Assembly: GCA_036924085.1 (NCBI GenBank)
Contig: JAVGWX010000004.1
Span: forward strand, 45,105,293-45,169,292
Length of the DNA stretch: 64,000 nucleotides
Direction: 5' to 3'
Origin: Ariolimax columbianus
Lineage: Eukaryota > Mollusca > Gastropoda > Stylommatophora > Arionidae
Position 1 is the first letter of the stretch. Each line of letters begins with the position of its first letter. The notes under the pieces are model-generated. The model did no database searches, was not told where the DNA came from, and saw only the letters and a list, made by a program, of their open reading frames with translations. A program made the position numbers and the translations under genes. This document shows positions 23,084 to 35,078 of this stretch, piece by piece.

Positions 23084-23329
23084 GGGACGGTGTGGCCTAG
23101 TGGTTAAGTGGCACGGCTCAAAACTCAAAGGTGCTGGGTTCAATCCCCATCACAGCGCCGTTACCCAAAGGAAGCGAATTCTTAGAAAATGCAAGAGGAA
23201 GCAGACCCTTACATAAAATACATGCTGAAGTTGGCAGCACTTGGCCGACAGGCGCAAAATAAAAACCACAGTACAATGTACACCCTCTTGGGGATTAGAG
23301 AAATAAGGCGAACTCAAAAAAACAAACAA
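23084..23329 (+). mobile_element. tRNA-derived SINE with target-site duplication
   Basis: A 246-bp insertion in the minisatellite is flanked on both sides by the 12-bp duplication ACTGTCACCATG (23072-23083 and 23330-23341). The head has an A box (TGGCCTAGTGG) and a B box (GGGTTCAATCC) with the spacing of a pol III tRNA promoter. The tail ends in an A-rich AAAAAAACAAACAAA run. The middle (CAAGAGGAAGC, CCTCTTGGGGATTAG) is not a tRNA. Identical in position at 55117, so it predates duplication of the unit. Confidence 0.9.
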
Positions 23330-23925
23330 ACTGTCACCATGTCAACAGAATTACACTAAGCTTCAGTGTCCTATATATTATCTTACTGTCCTCATATAAC
23401 CAACCGATTCTTTAGATTTAATGCGATACATGGCATCTTACTGTCTACATATTAACATACTATCTGAGAATCCCAACAGTAACATACACGAACAGTCACC
23501 TAACTTTACCGTCCTGCATAGCATTTTACAATCCCCATGTTAACAAACCTACCTAAAAGTATTAGTGTCCTACATAATATTTTACTGACCCCACTTTAAC
23601 AGATCTAAACTGAGCTTGACGGTCCTATAAAGTATCTCACTGACGCCTCTTTAACAGACCAAATCTGATTTTTAATCTCCTACATAGTATCTTAGTATCA
23701 GCATAACAAAAGATGAAGGCTAACACTGAGCTTTAAGGTCCTAGGTAGTATCTTACTGTCTGTATATTAACAGATGGACACCAAGATAATTGTCCTGTAA
23801 AGTATCATACTATCCCTATCTTAGCAGGCCAACAACAAGCTGTAATGTCCTACATAGTACATAACTAATTTGCATGTTAATAGCCGAAAACCGAGCTTTT
23901 GGCATAGATGACCTACATAGTATCT

Positions 23926-24225
23926 TCTTCTTCTTCTGCGTACACAGTCAGACAGTAACCATTATTTTTTCGAAAAAAGCGGCGGTCATCCTGAGACTCT
24001 CGCCACTACCATAGAGCTTGTCTTGCAGTTCCACTGGCAATGGCCACATCTGCTCTCTCTGATCCTCGTATGTCGGGCAGTTCTGCAGCAGATGTTCAGT
24101 GGTCATTTTACCAGTACCGCACGGGCATTCGTCGGTACACCCTATATTCAATTTGTTGAATAGGTGGTACCTCAGTCTGTTGTGGCCAGTGCGAAGTCTG
24201 AAGACAACGACCTGCTCTCTTCGGT
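23926..24225 (-). mobile_element. Ingi-like 1 LINE, 300-bp 3' end insertion
   Basis: This stretch is nearly identical to the last 300 bp of the full-length elements and covers the end of the ORF (CTDECPCGTGKMTTEHLLQ onward), the 3' UTR and a (GAA)n tail. It is flanked by the 8-bp duplication TAGTATCT (23918-23925 and 24226-24233) made from the minisatellite. This defines the family's insertion signature: 5' truncation, GAA tail, short duplication. Confidence 0.93.
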
Positions 24226-27204
24226 TAGTATCTAACTATACAACTGTTAGCAGACAGACACTGAGTTTTATTGTCCTATGTAGCATTAAACTGTTTGCAT
24301 GTTTACAAACCATTCCCATTTGTTAATGTCCTACATGTAATCTTACTGTCCAAAAGTTAACATACTAACACAAAGCTTAAATGACCTACTTTTTATATTT
24401 CTGTACAAAGATAGCAGTCTGACACAAATCTTTAATGTCCTACCTATTGTTTTACTATCAACACGTTATAACAGAATGAAAGCAATCTTCACTTTTCTAC
24501 ATAACATCAAACTATCCACTTCATAACACACAGACAGTGAACTTTCATGTCCTCCTTATTTCTTGATATCCTCATGTTAATATACATCAACTGAGAAATA
24601 ATGTTGTATATATTTTCTCACTATCCACATGAAAACAGACCAACCTCATGAATAGGTGTCCTACATAGTATATTTTTTCCCCCAGGTAAACAGACCAAAA
24701 CTGAGTAGTAATGTCCTACATAGTATCTTACTCTCCGCTTGTTAACAGACCAACACTGATCTGTAATGTCCTTTATAGTATCTTACTATCCCCAGGTCAA
24801 AATACCAACACAGAGCAGTAATGTCCTACATAGTATCTTACTATCCGCGTGTTAACATAATGACAGCTAGCATTACTTTACCTCAAAGTATTGTACTATC
24901 CACTTGTTAGGATACGAACAGTGAGCTTTCATGTCCTACATATTTTCTTAATATTCAAATGTTAACGCATAACAGCCGAGATGTAAAGCTGTATATATTA
25001 TCTTTCCCCTTGATAAAACATCAACACTGAGCTGTAATATCATACATAATATCTTACTAATCATCATGTTTACAGACCAACACAGAGAACACGTGTCCTA
25101 CACAATGTCTTACAGTTCACATGTATTAACAGACCAACACTGAGAACATGTGTCCTACACAATATCTTACAGTTCACATGTATTAACAGACCAACACTGA
25201 GCTTTTCTGTCCTATTAAGTGTTTTACCTTCCATTTGTTAACAAACAGAAACCAATAATAAATTTCCTAAACAGCATCCTGCTGTCCCCATGTCAATAGA
25301 CCAACAACGAGCTGTAATGTTCTAAATAAATTTTTCCTATCAATACATTAACAAACCCACACTGAGCCTTATCGCCAAAATAAAAGTATATTCCTTTCCC
25401 CCCAAAAAGAGATGCAATAGACTTAATTATTTTATCTGTCTATCACAGTGCAAACAGAATCACACCGTGGTTCAATGTCCTTTATATTATCTTGATATTC
25501 ACAGGACAAAAGAAGTAGACGGACAACAAACTCTACTGTCCCACATAGTATCTTACTTTCCACCTCTCAACAAACTGTTGTACATATTATACTACTAATC
25601 ACATGTTAATAGATCCACACTGTGCTTCAATGCCCTACATTTTTATCTTTGAATCCCCATGCCAGAAGAACACTTAGCTTTACTGTTATACATACTATCT
25701 TACCATCCACATGTCGACAGACCAGCACCGCGATTTGCAACACTAAATATTATCTTACCATCCACATGTCGACAGACCAGCACCACGATTTGCTACACTA
25801 AATATTATCTTACCATTCACATGTTAACAGACCAGAACCGAGATTTGATACCCTACATATGATCTTACCACCCACATGTTAACAGACCAGCACCAAGATT
25901 TGCTACCCTAAATATTATCTTACCATTCACATGTTAACAGACCAGAACCGAGATTTGATACCCTACATATTATCTTACCCTCCACATGTTAACAGACCAA
26001 GATTTGATACCCTAAATATTATCTTACAATCCATTTGGTAACTGACCAATAACTAGGACTGGATACCTTACATATTACTTTACTATCCATATGGCAACAT
26101 ATGTAGATCGCCATGTAATTTTACAGTCTTACATAGTACCTACAATCCATAAATTAACAGACCAACACCAAAATGTGTGTTCTACATAGCATTTTACTTT
26201 CACTGTGTTTTAGTGAAATGAGATACCACAGAATGCAGAGCTGAGGCAAAAGCTATGGTGCAGCAGCTATGCCCTGATAAAGATTATGGACTGCATCATG
26301 ATTACTGGCTTGCAGATATAACATGACCAAAGGATCCTGAACGCAAAGAGGAATAAAGAATTTTTGCACGCTAGAGGACTAAAATTGAGTTTTAATGTCC
26401 TACATATTATCTCTTTATCTACATATTAACAGATAGACACTAAGATTTAATGGTGTACATATTATCTTGCTATCCAAATGTTAGGAGTCAGATACTGAGC
26501 TTAAATCTCTTACATAATGTCTTACTATTTACAAATCAACAGATGCAAACCAACTTGGAGATTTACTGTCTTGAAAATATCTTACTATCCACATGTTAGT
26601 AGACTAACACTCAGCTTTAATGTCCTACATAGTATCTCACTATCAACATATTAGCAGATTGACACCAAGCTTTAATCTTCTACATGATATTTTACTATTC
26701 ACATGTTAGCACACCAACAGCAAGCTTGTTAGCAGTCTAACACAGAGCTTTTATGTCCTACATAGTATCTCACTATCAACATATTAGCAGATTGACACCA
26801 ATCTTTAATCTTCTACATGATATTTTACTATTAACATGTTAGCACACCAACTGCAAGCTTGTTAGCAGTCTAACACAGAGCTTTGATGTCAAACATAGTA
26901 TCTCACTATCAACATATTAGCAGATTGACACCAATCTTTAATCTTCTACATGATATTTTACTATTTACGTGTTAGCATACCAACTGCAAGCTTGTTAGCA
27001 GTCTAACGCAGAGCTTTGATGTCCTACATAGTATCTCACTATCAACATATTAGCAGATTGACACCAAGCTTTAATCTTCTTCATGATATGTTACTATTCA
27101 CATGTTAGCACACCAACCGCAAGCTTGTTAGCAGTCTAACGCAGAGCTTTAATGTCCTACATACTTTCTCACCGTCAACATATTAACAGAATGACACCAA
27201 GCTG

Positions 27205-28598
27205 CTTAATGGATGAATCAACAACAACAGAACCAATCGAAGGTGTTTTGCAATCAATTCTAGAGCTGCATTTATAATGCCAGTATGAACAGTACGTAAT
27301 AAGTAGTTTTGGAAATATGTCAATACTGTAGGGTTTTACACAGTTGTACACACACGCACACACAAACGTAAAGAAATATGTGCATTCGTAAAAAAATTTA
27401 TGTTTAAAATAATGAGATATGTATTACTACCATGCTTTCAATTTAGTGTATGTTAATAGTGTCAGTATTCGAATATATCATAAATACACAGAGTGACAGC
27501 AAAGAGCAATTTTATCAATACCTGGGCTTTAGGAATGTGTACTTTAATATCTGTTTGTTTACATTTGTTAATATGGCACCTTATGCGTCTTGTGAAATAA
27601 AGAAATAAACAAGAAACAAACACACACTGGAATAAGGTTCAATTTAATGTTTACGTATTTCTTATGCCACATTATGAATATTATGTCTACATATATTCAG
27701 CCAGCAGTAAACATGCAAGATTCCATATGGCTAGTGTTATTAAAATGATGGTAATGGGTGTCCTGTTCTAAAAAATATACAGTTTAAAATTTGGATATGT
27801 ACAATGAGATTAACAATCTATAGATGGTATGTTAGAGAAATGTATAACATAAAAGTCTACATACATTTGTATTTACATATCCAAGCTTGAACAATTTTAA
27901 AGTAGCACACACGGAATATAAGCACGCTTAACCATAAACAACTTTCAGCACAGGATCTTCGATTAGCTAGATAACAGTTTCACGGCCTAGTAGTGAACTG
28001 TATTTACACGGACAATGATTACTTCGTCATAAGGGCAATGTATTCAAAAGAAAGGGATGTAATAAATGCACTACAATAATATAAATCATTTAATAAGTAC
28101 ATAAAAATAAAGCAAATACTTATAATAGTTAAGGTTGCGTATAATGGAGCATACCATACGAAATTTACCTTTCGGAAAGTTTTAACATTTTTTTGCATTT
28201 TATGAATATTATTAAATTCATTTTAAAAACAATATGCGAGTCGCTGTCACCACAACAGAGCTAACTTAAACAGGCATCAGCATATATGCTAACTCTAACC
28301 TTACTATTAACAGCTACAGGAGCAGCCAGTGTTGTCTTCTGCCAGTTACTTGTCTAGTTCGCTCCATGACTTCGACGCCGGTCACGGTTCAAGGTTCAGC
28401 TCTTGTGATAAGCACGGCTTTGCTGTCACAATCGTCGCCGACGAGCGCCCGGGGTCGCGAGCTGTTCCTCCCCATATGTCGTGCACGAGGACGACAACAA
28501 GCGTGAGAAATTTGGTCGGGTGGATAATTAACACCTATCGCCTTCAGTGTACAGATGCCAATGTACACGTCCATGTGGTTCTGGTGTAGGGCCATAGC
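27205..28598. other. D-half terminal spacer, AT-rich
   Basis: AT-rich to about 28300, then GC-richer to the unit end. A CA-rich run lies near 27345-27365. An 86-codon open frame at 28329-28589 starts with GTG and has no motif. About 190 bp present in the other copy at 59104-59293 are missing just before this point. Confidence 0.5.
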
Positions 28599-29877
28599 TC
28601 ACTCGTTCTAAGGTTTGTAACCTGGATAAAGAGGGGAGACGCCCAAGCCAGAATCTCTCACGCAAATTTTTTATGATGGGATAACTCTTAATTATATATT
28701 TTTTGTATTTGTTTGGTTATGTCCCTCGCTATGTTTAAAGAAACACTGGATGTCAACAACATCGGCGACGAAGATGGCACACGACATAAAACTACACACT
28801 CTTCCACGCCTTCTAATGACACAAGTTGATAGAAGATGATGAGGATGATGATGATAATAATCATGACAATAATAATAACAAAACATTGGCCATTGACCTA
28901 CAATAGAACAATAAGATAGATATTTAAGCAAACAACCATGAAGGAATGATTATTCCGTGAGATAAGCAGAAGAAAAGGTGTGATTCCCATTAAGACATGT
29001 TATTAGAGGAAACATAAGACCACACTATATGCACATGTAGAGCGTAGGATACACCGTTGGTAGAGTGGCTGCTTCTTTCCGGCTGCAACTTGTTCCATCC
29101 AACCCAGCTTTAAACGAGTACCGGATTTACTGTTAGGAGAAATGATAGAGGAACAGGAATTGGTTTTCACAAAACCTGAAGTTTTTGGTTTGATTAGAGG
29201 TTTCAATTTCTGGATTCCGTGACGAAGACTTGCCCTTTTCTACCCCAGACCGTTGTCCTTTGTGCGGTATCATATCGTATTGACCAGTTTATGGATTCGT
29301 GTGTGTATCAGAACAATGAAGATTCTAGTACCTCATCCCTGGCGGTAATAAAAATAAATTTATATATCAGAGATATTGTAAGCCAAGACATCGAGGAAGG
29401 GAACTGGCTACCAACATCTGATAAAAGCAAAAACCTCTTATAGAGAAGTTTCTACCACAGCATCTCCGACTACAGTATATTTGTATTACTCGATGTATCC
29501 ATGAATGTAAACAGCACGTTGGCTGTGTTTGTATTCTGACATTCTTTCCTTGACATAATGAACAGTTTCTTGGGCGGATTGTCGCTACGGTTGGCACGTT
29601 CTAAATGCATGTTTTTGCTCGTGAGCTTCAATCCCTTCTGTATTTTGTGTTGTCCTTTCACTGGTAGAAGGCGGTGTACATTGGAATGTCTTATATGATC
29701 ACATCAGTTCATTTTTGTCACACATTAGATTGTAGTCAGCATTGATTGCTGAGAGTACAGAGAAACAAGAAGACCAAAGTAGAGAGAGAGAAAGAGAGAG
29801 AGGATGAAAAACAGAAATATGAATATTGTTAGATGACTGTTAATTTGTGCAGGTGTTAAAAACAATTCGAGGTAAAT
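28599..29877. other. P-half leading spacer
   Basis: Copy of 6101-7380 with scattered substitutions; includes the GAT/AAT microsatellite near 28835-28880 and the GA tract near 29785-29805. Nothing else recognised. Confidence 0.55.
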
Positions 29878-30950
29878 CTTCTTCTTCGTACGCTGTCAGA
29901 CGTCAACTTGAATTTTTTCGAAGAAGGCAGCTGTCATCCTGAGGCTGTCGACACTGCCATAGGGCTTGTCTAGTGTTGCCACTGGTGATGGCCACATGTG
30001 CTTTCTCTGGTTCTCGTATGTCGGGCAAATTTGCAGCAGATGTTCCGCGGTCATTTTCCCTGTACCACAGGTGCATTCGTCAGTACCACCTTTCTTCAGT
30101 TTATTGAATAGATGGTACCTCAGTCTGTTGTGGCCTGTGCGGAGTCTGAAGACCACGACCTGCTCTCTTCTGTTCAACTGGTAGTAGGCATCATTTTTTG
30201 TGTAGCCAGTATGCTCTGTTTCCCATTTGGCCATGTATCTGGCCCTAATAAACCTTTTGAACTCTTCGTAGGTCACACTAGAATCTGGTTGTGGTAACCT
30301 TGCACCTTCTTTAGCCAGTCTGTCTGCCTCCTATCCACTACTCCAGCGATGTTAGGGCCTGCTGCATCCGATTGTTTGCTATGGTGAGATTGTCTTCAGT
30401 GGTCCACAAAGCCAGATCGTCTGCAAACATAGAGCTGTGGACTCTTCTTAATATATTCTCTATTATGTTGTTTATATACACCAGAAAAATGTGTGGGTGA
30501 CAGTACTCCCCCTTGGGGTACTCCCTGCTGCAGTGTCACATTTTTGCTCATCTTCCCTTGTACTTGAACTCTGGCTGTTCTGTTTTCGAAATAGTGGCTG
30601 ATCAATCTGTACATTTGTCCATATACTTCACTTCTTTATAGCTTGACTTTAAGTCCCTCTTTCCCCACCCTGTCAAATGCCTTCTCTAGATCCACCCAAA
30701 CCGCTACTGTATGCTTTTTCTCCTGGTAAGCATTCTCTATTTTCTGCGCTATGAGAGTGATCTGATCCTCAGTGGATCTGTGTTGTCTAAATCCTGCTTT
30801 CTGTGGAATTAATATGTGTTTTTCTTCCAGGTGCCACATCAGTCTGATGTTTATCATACGCTCCATCAGTTTACCTACACAGCTCAGTAGACTGATAGGC
30901 CTGTATCAAATTTGGATCTGTTCTATCTTTTTCTTTCTTTGGTACTGGTA
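29878..30950 (-). pseudogene. Ingi-like 2 LINE, 5'-truncated and internally deleted
   Basis: Same structure as 7381-8453, including the RNase H-to-RT deletion. This copy and the later ones read QICPTYEN where the first has QNCPTYEN, a marker that groups them. Confidence 0.88.
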
Positions 30951-31037
30951 TTCGATGTAAATGATTTGAACATGAAAAGGAAAAGGTAATCCTTTTGCAA
31001 TCATTGATGTCGAGGTTGAAAGTTAAACTTACTTAAT

Positions 31038-31875
31038 TAGCTGGATCTGATTTCTTTCTTCTTTTGAATAAGGGAATCACTCCTGCATCTTTCCAATCTC
31101 TTCGAACAATTCATTTTTCAAGTGATTGAGAAAATAATAAAGCCAATGGTTTAACTAGTTAGTCTATACTTCAAATAGCATTGATGAATGGATACCATCT
31201 TGATCTGTACATTTATCCACTTTTAATCCTTCCAATCTTTTTAGAACCATTTCCTCCGTAAGACAGAATGATTTTAATCGCACTATATCCATTTGACATT
31301 TGAAAATAGGTATAGGCTCTGGTATCTTGGAGGAGTGTTCTTTTGTATAGACTGTGCCAAAGTATTGATTTATTAGATAAGCTATCTCCCTATTTTCTCT
31401 GCTTATTGTCACTGTACTGTTTATGAGAAAGCCTACCTTGTCTTTAGGTCTTTCTTTATTTCTAACATTAGAAAAAAAGCTTTTACCATCAGTCTTGATC
31501 CTATTAGTAAGTTTTTTTCGAAGTCTATTTTGCTGCTTTACTTACTTTCTGAGCTATGTTTTGCTTGTCCAAATATTTTAAATATATTTCTTTTGATTTA
31601 CTTGCCTTTATACACTTTGTCCAGGCTTTATTTTAAGCTCTTGTACATTTAGCTACAAATCTAGTAATCCACTTTTTATGATTGGTGTTTATCTCCATAC
31701 ATGGAACATATTCGACTTTTAGTTGTTCTAAAAGTGTTTTGAAACACTCTGCCTCTTGTTCAACGTCTGTACCTCTGACAATATCTTTCCAGTTTATGTG
31801 GCTGTCTGTATCTTTCATCTTCTGTACATCTGTCTTAGAGTAGTCGTATGCTCGCGAGTGTATATTTACATACAT
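31038..31875 (-). pseudogene. L2/CR1-like LINE, RT N-terminal remnant
   Basis: Copy of 8541-9378 with the same breaks. Private changes in this copy include one near 31139 and two around 31455-31473. Confidence 0.8.
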
Positions 31876-31936
31876 TGTAAAGGCTGTTATAGGATATATT
31901 TTATGGACAACTGATCACTGCAGCTAAAGGAATCGA

Positions 31937-32443
31937 CTACCCCACACCGCGATTCAAGTACGTATACAAGATGGACATGACGTCGTGCGACATCCAAGCC
32001 GAAAGCTCAGGATTGAGTCGATTGCAGACATTCAGTTGGGAGGTGCACAGTAGTTGCCGACGCTTGTAGAGGCCATCTGGAACCAGAGAAATGGGCACGA
32101 CTGAAAAGATCGGCGAACACCCCGGCAAGTCAGCCTCCTCAGCCCCGTTGTACGATCTGCGACAGGGACTGCCACTCACGTACCGGCGTTTGCAACCATA
32201 GATGACTGTGTCGAAATACGGGAGACAGAGCTGGGCAAACTTCGCCAGGGCGCCAGGCGCATGATGATCAGTGACTGAGACGCCAATAAACTGATGAATA
32301 TTAAATGTATTTACTTGTCTTGGCTTGGCTTCGTTTGTTCTCCATCTCCCGCTACCAAACCCTGACACGGGCCTAAGTAGCAGAACGCAGTCCAGAGAAC
32401 GGAATGCGTTATGTCGATATTTGCACCTTTCGGTCCAACACAT
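31937..32443 (-). CDS. Unrecognised 168-codon ORF
   Basis: Copy of 9440-9946 carrying H, F and D at the three variable residues. Function unknown; probably repeat-derived. Confidence 0.2.
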   Translation of the reverse strand: MCWTERCKYRHNAFRSLDCVLLLRPVSGFGSGRWRTNEAKPRQVNTFNIHQFIGVSVTDHHAPGALAKFAQLCLPYFDTVIYGCKRRYVSGSPCRRSYNGAEEADLPGCSPIFSVVPISLVPDGLYKRRQLLCTSQLNVCNRLNPELSAWMSHDVMSILYTYLNRGVG

Positions 32444-32927
32444 CCGACTTCAGCAAGCATTTTTTGAGTACCGGGTTAGCATTCCCTCTTCGATCCCTTC
32501 TCCTTAACCAGTCTGCTCTGTTGCAGCCTGTTTTCTAGAATACTGCGCGGACGTGTAGAACGGCCTTGGCAGCTCCGGTTCGCTAGCCCTTACGCTATCA
32601 GTCAGCTATGGCTCGATGACCGCTGCAGCTCATGCGCTGCTCACCATCTTGATCCAGTATTTACTTGATTTTGAAGAAATATGATCATGACAATAATAAT
32701 GGGCTTATCGCCGTCGATGAGAATAACCAACATCATCATGTGTCATACTGCGCCCTTTAGTCTGTGGGCGGATGCGTGCATGACAGATTAAGCCAACACC
32801 AGCTGGTGCTGGTTTTGTCTCTACTCTATACTTCCACCCTCGCTAACTGCATGCAAGGCTCTTTTTGGCCTCGCCTTTTTCAGGCTAAACGATTTACTGC
32901 CAGGATTCACTGAATCGCTTTTATTGA
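32444..32927. other. P-half spacer up to the rRNA junction
   Basis: Copy of 9947-10430. The junction with rDNA at 32927/32928 is sharp, with no duplication or inverted repeat that I can see. Confidence 0.6.
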
Positions 32928-33325
32928 GAGCTCGACAGTACGTCTCGCTGGTGGTCCGACTCTCGCAAAGAGCTTGTGACCGGCAAATGGAAAGCAGGAA
33001 TCGTTGCCTCGAGGCCCTGCGTTCTCCCTACGGAGAAGAAGGGCAGGCCAAATTGTGTCTCTAGTCCCAGTGAAATTCGTCGCCGAGGTCGTTGGGATCC
33101 GTTCTGCACAGAGCGCTGCCATCCCTCCTCGAGCGAGCCCGGTCGGTCGGTCGTCTGGTGCGTGTGGGAGGCCCCTGTCAGGCGGTCCTAGGTCGACGGA
33201 GTGAGGGACGGGTGGAACAACCGTCCGTCCGTCCCGTCAGTCGGTCCCTGCGGCCGTCCCAGTGAGGCTTTTTACACACCCTTCCTCCGCCGACCGGTGT
33301 GCGCAGTACGTACGTCTCCGACAGA
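32928..33325 (+). other. Probable rDNA 5' external transcribed spacer
   Basis: A GC-rich stretch with GTCC/GTCG-rich runs (33140-33250) that ends exactly at the mature 18S start. Position and composition fit the end of a 5' ETS. I cannot identify a pol I promoter, so it is unclear whether transcription could start here. Confidence 0.65.
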
Positions 33326-34492
33326 TATCTGGTTGATCCTGCCAGTAGTCATATGCTTGTCTCAAAGATTAAGCCATGCATGTCTAAGTTCACACTGTCT
33401 CACGGTGAAACCGCGAATGGCTCATTAAATCAGTCGAGGTTCCTTAGATGACACGATCCTACTTGGATAACTGTGGCAATTCTAGAGCTAATACATGCTT
33501 ACCAAGCTCCGACCCTCGCGGAAAGAGCGCTTTTATTAGTTCAAAACCAATCGTCGTTTCCCCTCGCGGGGTTGCGGCGTCCCCACTGGTGACTCTGGAT
33601 AACTTTGTGCTGATCGCATGGCCTCATGTGCCGGCGACGCATCTTTCAAATGTCTGCCCTATCAAATGTCGATGGTACGTGACATGCCTACCATGTTTGT
33701 AACGGGTAACGGGGAATCAGGGTTCGATTCCGGAGAGGGAGCATGAGAAACGGCTACCACATCCAAGGAAGGCAGCAGGCGCGCAACTTACCCACTCCCG
33801 GCACGGGGAGGTAGTGACGAAAAATAACAATACGGGACTCTTTCGAGGCCCCGTAATTGGAATGAGTACACTTTAAACCCTTTAACGAGGATCTATTGGA
33901 GGGCAAGTCTGGTGCCAGCAGCCGCGGTAATTCCAGCTCCAATAGCGTATATTAAAGTTGTTGCAGTTAAAAAGCTCGTAGTTGGATCTCAGGCGCAGGC
34001 GGGCGGTCCGGCTCGCGCCGGTTCACTGCCCGTTGTCTCCTGCCCTACCGTCTGCCGGCTCTCTCCCACGGGTGCTCTTCGCTGAGCGTCCTGGGTGGCC
34101 GGCGCGTTTACTTTGAAAAAATTAGAGTGTTCAAAGCAGGCCTCGGCTGCCTGAATAATGGTGCATGGAATAATGGAATAGGACCTCGGTTCTATTTTGT
34201 TGGTTTTCGGAACTGGAGGTAATGATTAACAGGGACAAACGGGGGCATTCGTATTGCGGCGTTAGAGGTGAAATTCTTGGATCGCCGCAAGACGAGCTAC
34301 TGCGAAAGCATTTGTCAAGAATGTTTTCATTAATCAAGAACGAAAGTCAGAGGCGCGAAGACGATCAGATACCGTCGTAGTTCTGACCATAAACGATGCC
34401 GACTAGCGATCCGCAGGAGTTGCTTCGATGACTCTGCGGGCAGCTTCCGGGAAACCAAAGTGTTTGGGTTCCGGGGGAAGTATGGTTGCAAA

Positions 34493-34541
<49 letters not shown>

Positions 34542-34565
34542 GCGGCTTAATTTGACTCAACACGG
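33326..34565 (+). rRNA. 18S rRNA, 5' two-thirds only
   Basis: Begins TATCTGGTTGATCCTGCC, the nuclear SSU start, and continues collinearly through TCTAGAGCTAATACATGC, the 530 loop GTGCCAGCAGCCGCGGTAA (about 33912), GTGAAATTCTTGGATC and AAAGGAATTGACGGAAGGGC (34503). Similarity stops after CTCAACACGG at 34565. The final roughly 600 nt are absent, including the decoding helix and the GTACACACCGCCCG region, so it cannot make a functional small subunit. The retained part looks well conserved by eye. Variable-region sequence resembles gastropod molluscs. Confidence 0.93.
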
Positions 34566-35078
34566 CCAACACTGAAATGATTGACATGCCGAGACCACTC
34601 TTCTGGAGTCTAATATGGAACTGGTGCTGGACTTAGACCCCCAGAAATCTGGCTCGGTTTTGTCTGCATCCAGTGTTTGATAAAGGAATTGACGGAAGAG
34701 CACTATCAGGAGTGGAGCCTGAGACCTAAGTTAACTTACCACGCCAATACTGCAGAATGACTATCAAAAAGTACACCTTAGTGGGGTCTAATAGAGAACA
34801 TGTGCTGGAATTAGACCCTCGAAAATCTTTGGGGCTACCCTTTAAGAAACTTGATTGTCTCGCTAAGGGAATTGACGGAAGGGCACCACCAGGCGTGGAA
34901 CCTGCGGCTTAATTCGACTGAACACGCCAATACTGTAGAACAACTGACAAATTGAGAGCACTGCCGTTTGGGTCTAATAATGAACGTACGCTGGTATTAG
35001 ACTCACGGACGACAAGTCAGCTCAAATGAAAGAACGCTACGGAAATCGTGTTTAACTCCGCAGATTTCAAATACCTGG
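34503..35078 (+). repeat. Three tandem 18S/28S chimeric units
   Basis: Units at 34503-34681, 34682-34864 and 34865-35078 each open with about 60 nt of 18S (AAAGGAATTGACGGAAG, then GTGGAGCCTGCGGCTTAA or variants). Each continues with a segment resembling 28S domain VI: TCTAATA, GAAC, GTGCTGG, TTAGACC. Unit 3 extends further into 28S-like sequence (AACGCTACGGAAATC). The units are diverged from each other by many substitutions; unit 2 has the most altered 18S part. The first overlaps the end of the genuine 18S. Confidence 0.8.

Larger units (their letters stand above)
20700..27204 (+). repeat. 55-bp minisatellite, degenerate array
   Basis: About 6 kb of head-to-tail units with the core GTCCTACATAGTATCTTACTATC followed by CACATGTTAACAG and CCAACACAGAGCTT. 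Units near 21380-22650 are nearly uniform at 55 bp; those at the edges are diverged. At 26630-27160 a higher-order unit of about 133 bp is repeated four times. A SINE and a LINE fragment have inserted. No ORF crosses it. The repeats are adjacent with no unique spacers, so this is not a CRISPR. Confidence 0.93.
6101..28598 (+). repeat. Complete 22.5-kb macrosatellite unit (P half then D half)
   Basis: 6101 aligns with 28599 and 60688, and the alignment runs collinearly. From the anchor at the Ingi-like 2 3' end, successive copies lie at 7391, 29888, 40044 and 61977, giving spacings of 22,497 and 21,933 bp around the foreign block. Differences between units are scattered single bases plus a few discrete indels, so the duplications are young relative to the decayed elements inside. 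Confidence 0.93.
28599..32927 (+). repeat. Macrosatellite unit, P-half start, interrupted by rRNA block
   Basis: Collinear with 6101-10430; the match ends at TTTTATTGA where the rRNA external spacer begins. The last 3,040 bp (29888-32927) are present again at 40044-43083 on the far side of the foreign block. Confidence 0.93.

Noticed and set aside
23084..23161. Functional tRNA gene
   Set aside because: A and B boxes are present but the cloverleaf is imperfect and it is the head of a SINE with a target-site duplication.
20700..27204. CRISPR-like regularly spaced repeats
   Set aside because: Units are contiguous and degenerate with no unique spacers and no cas genes; the setting is eukaryotic.
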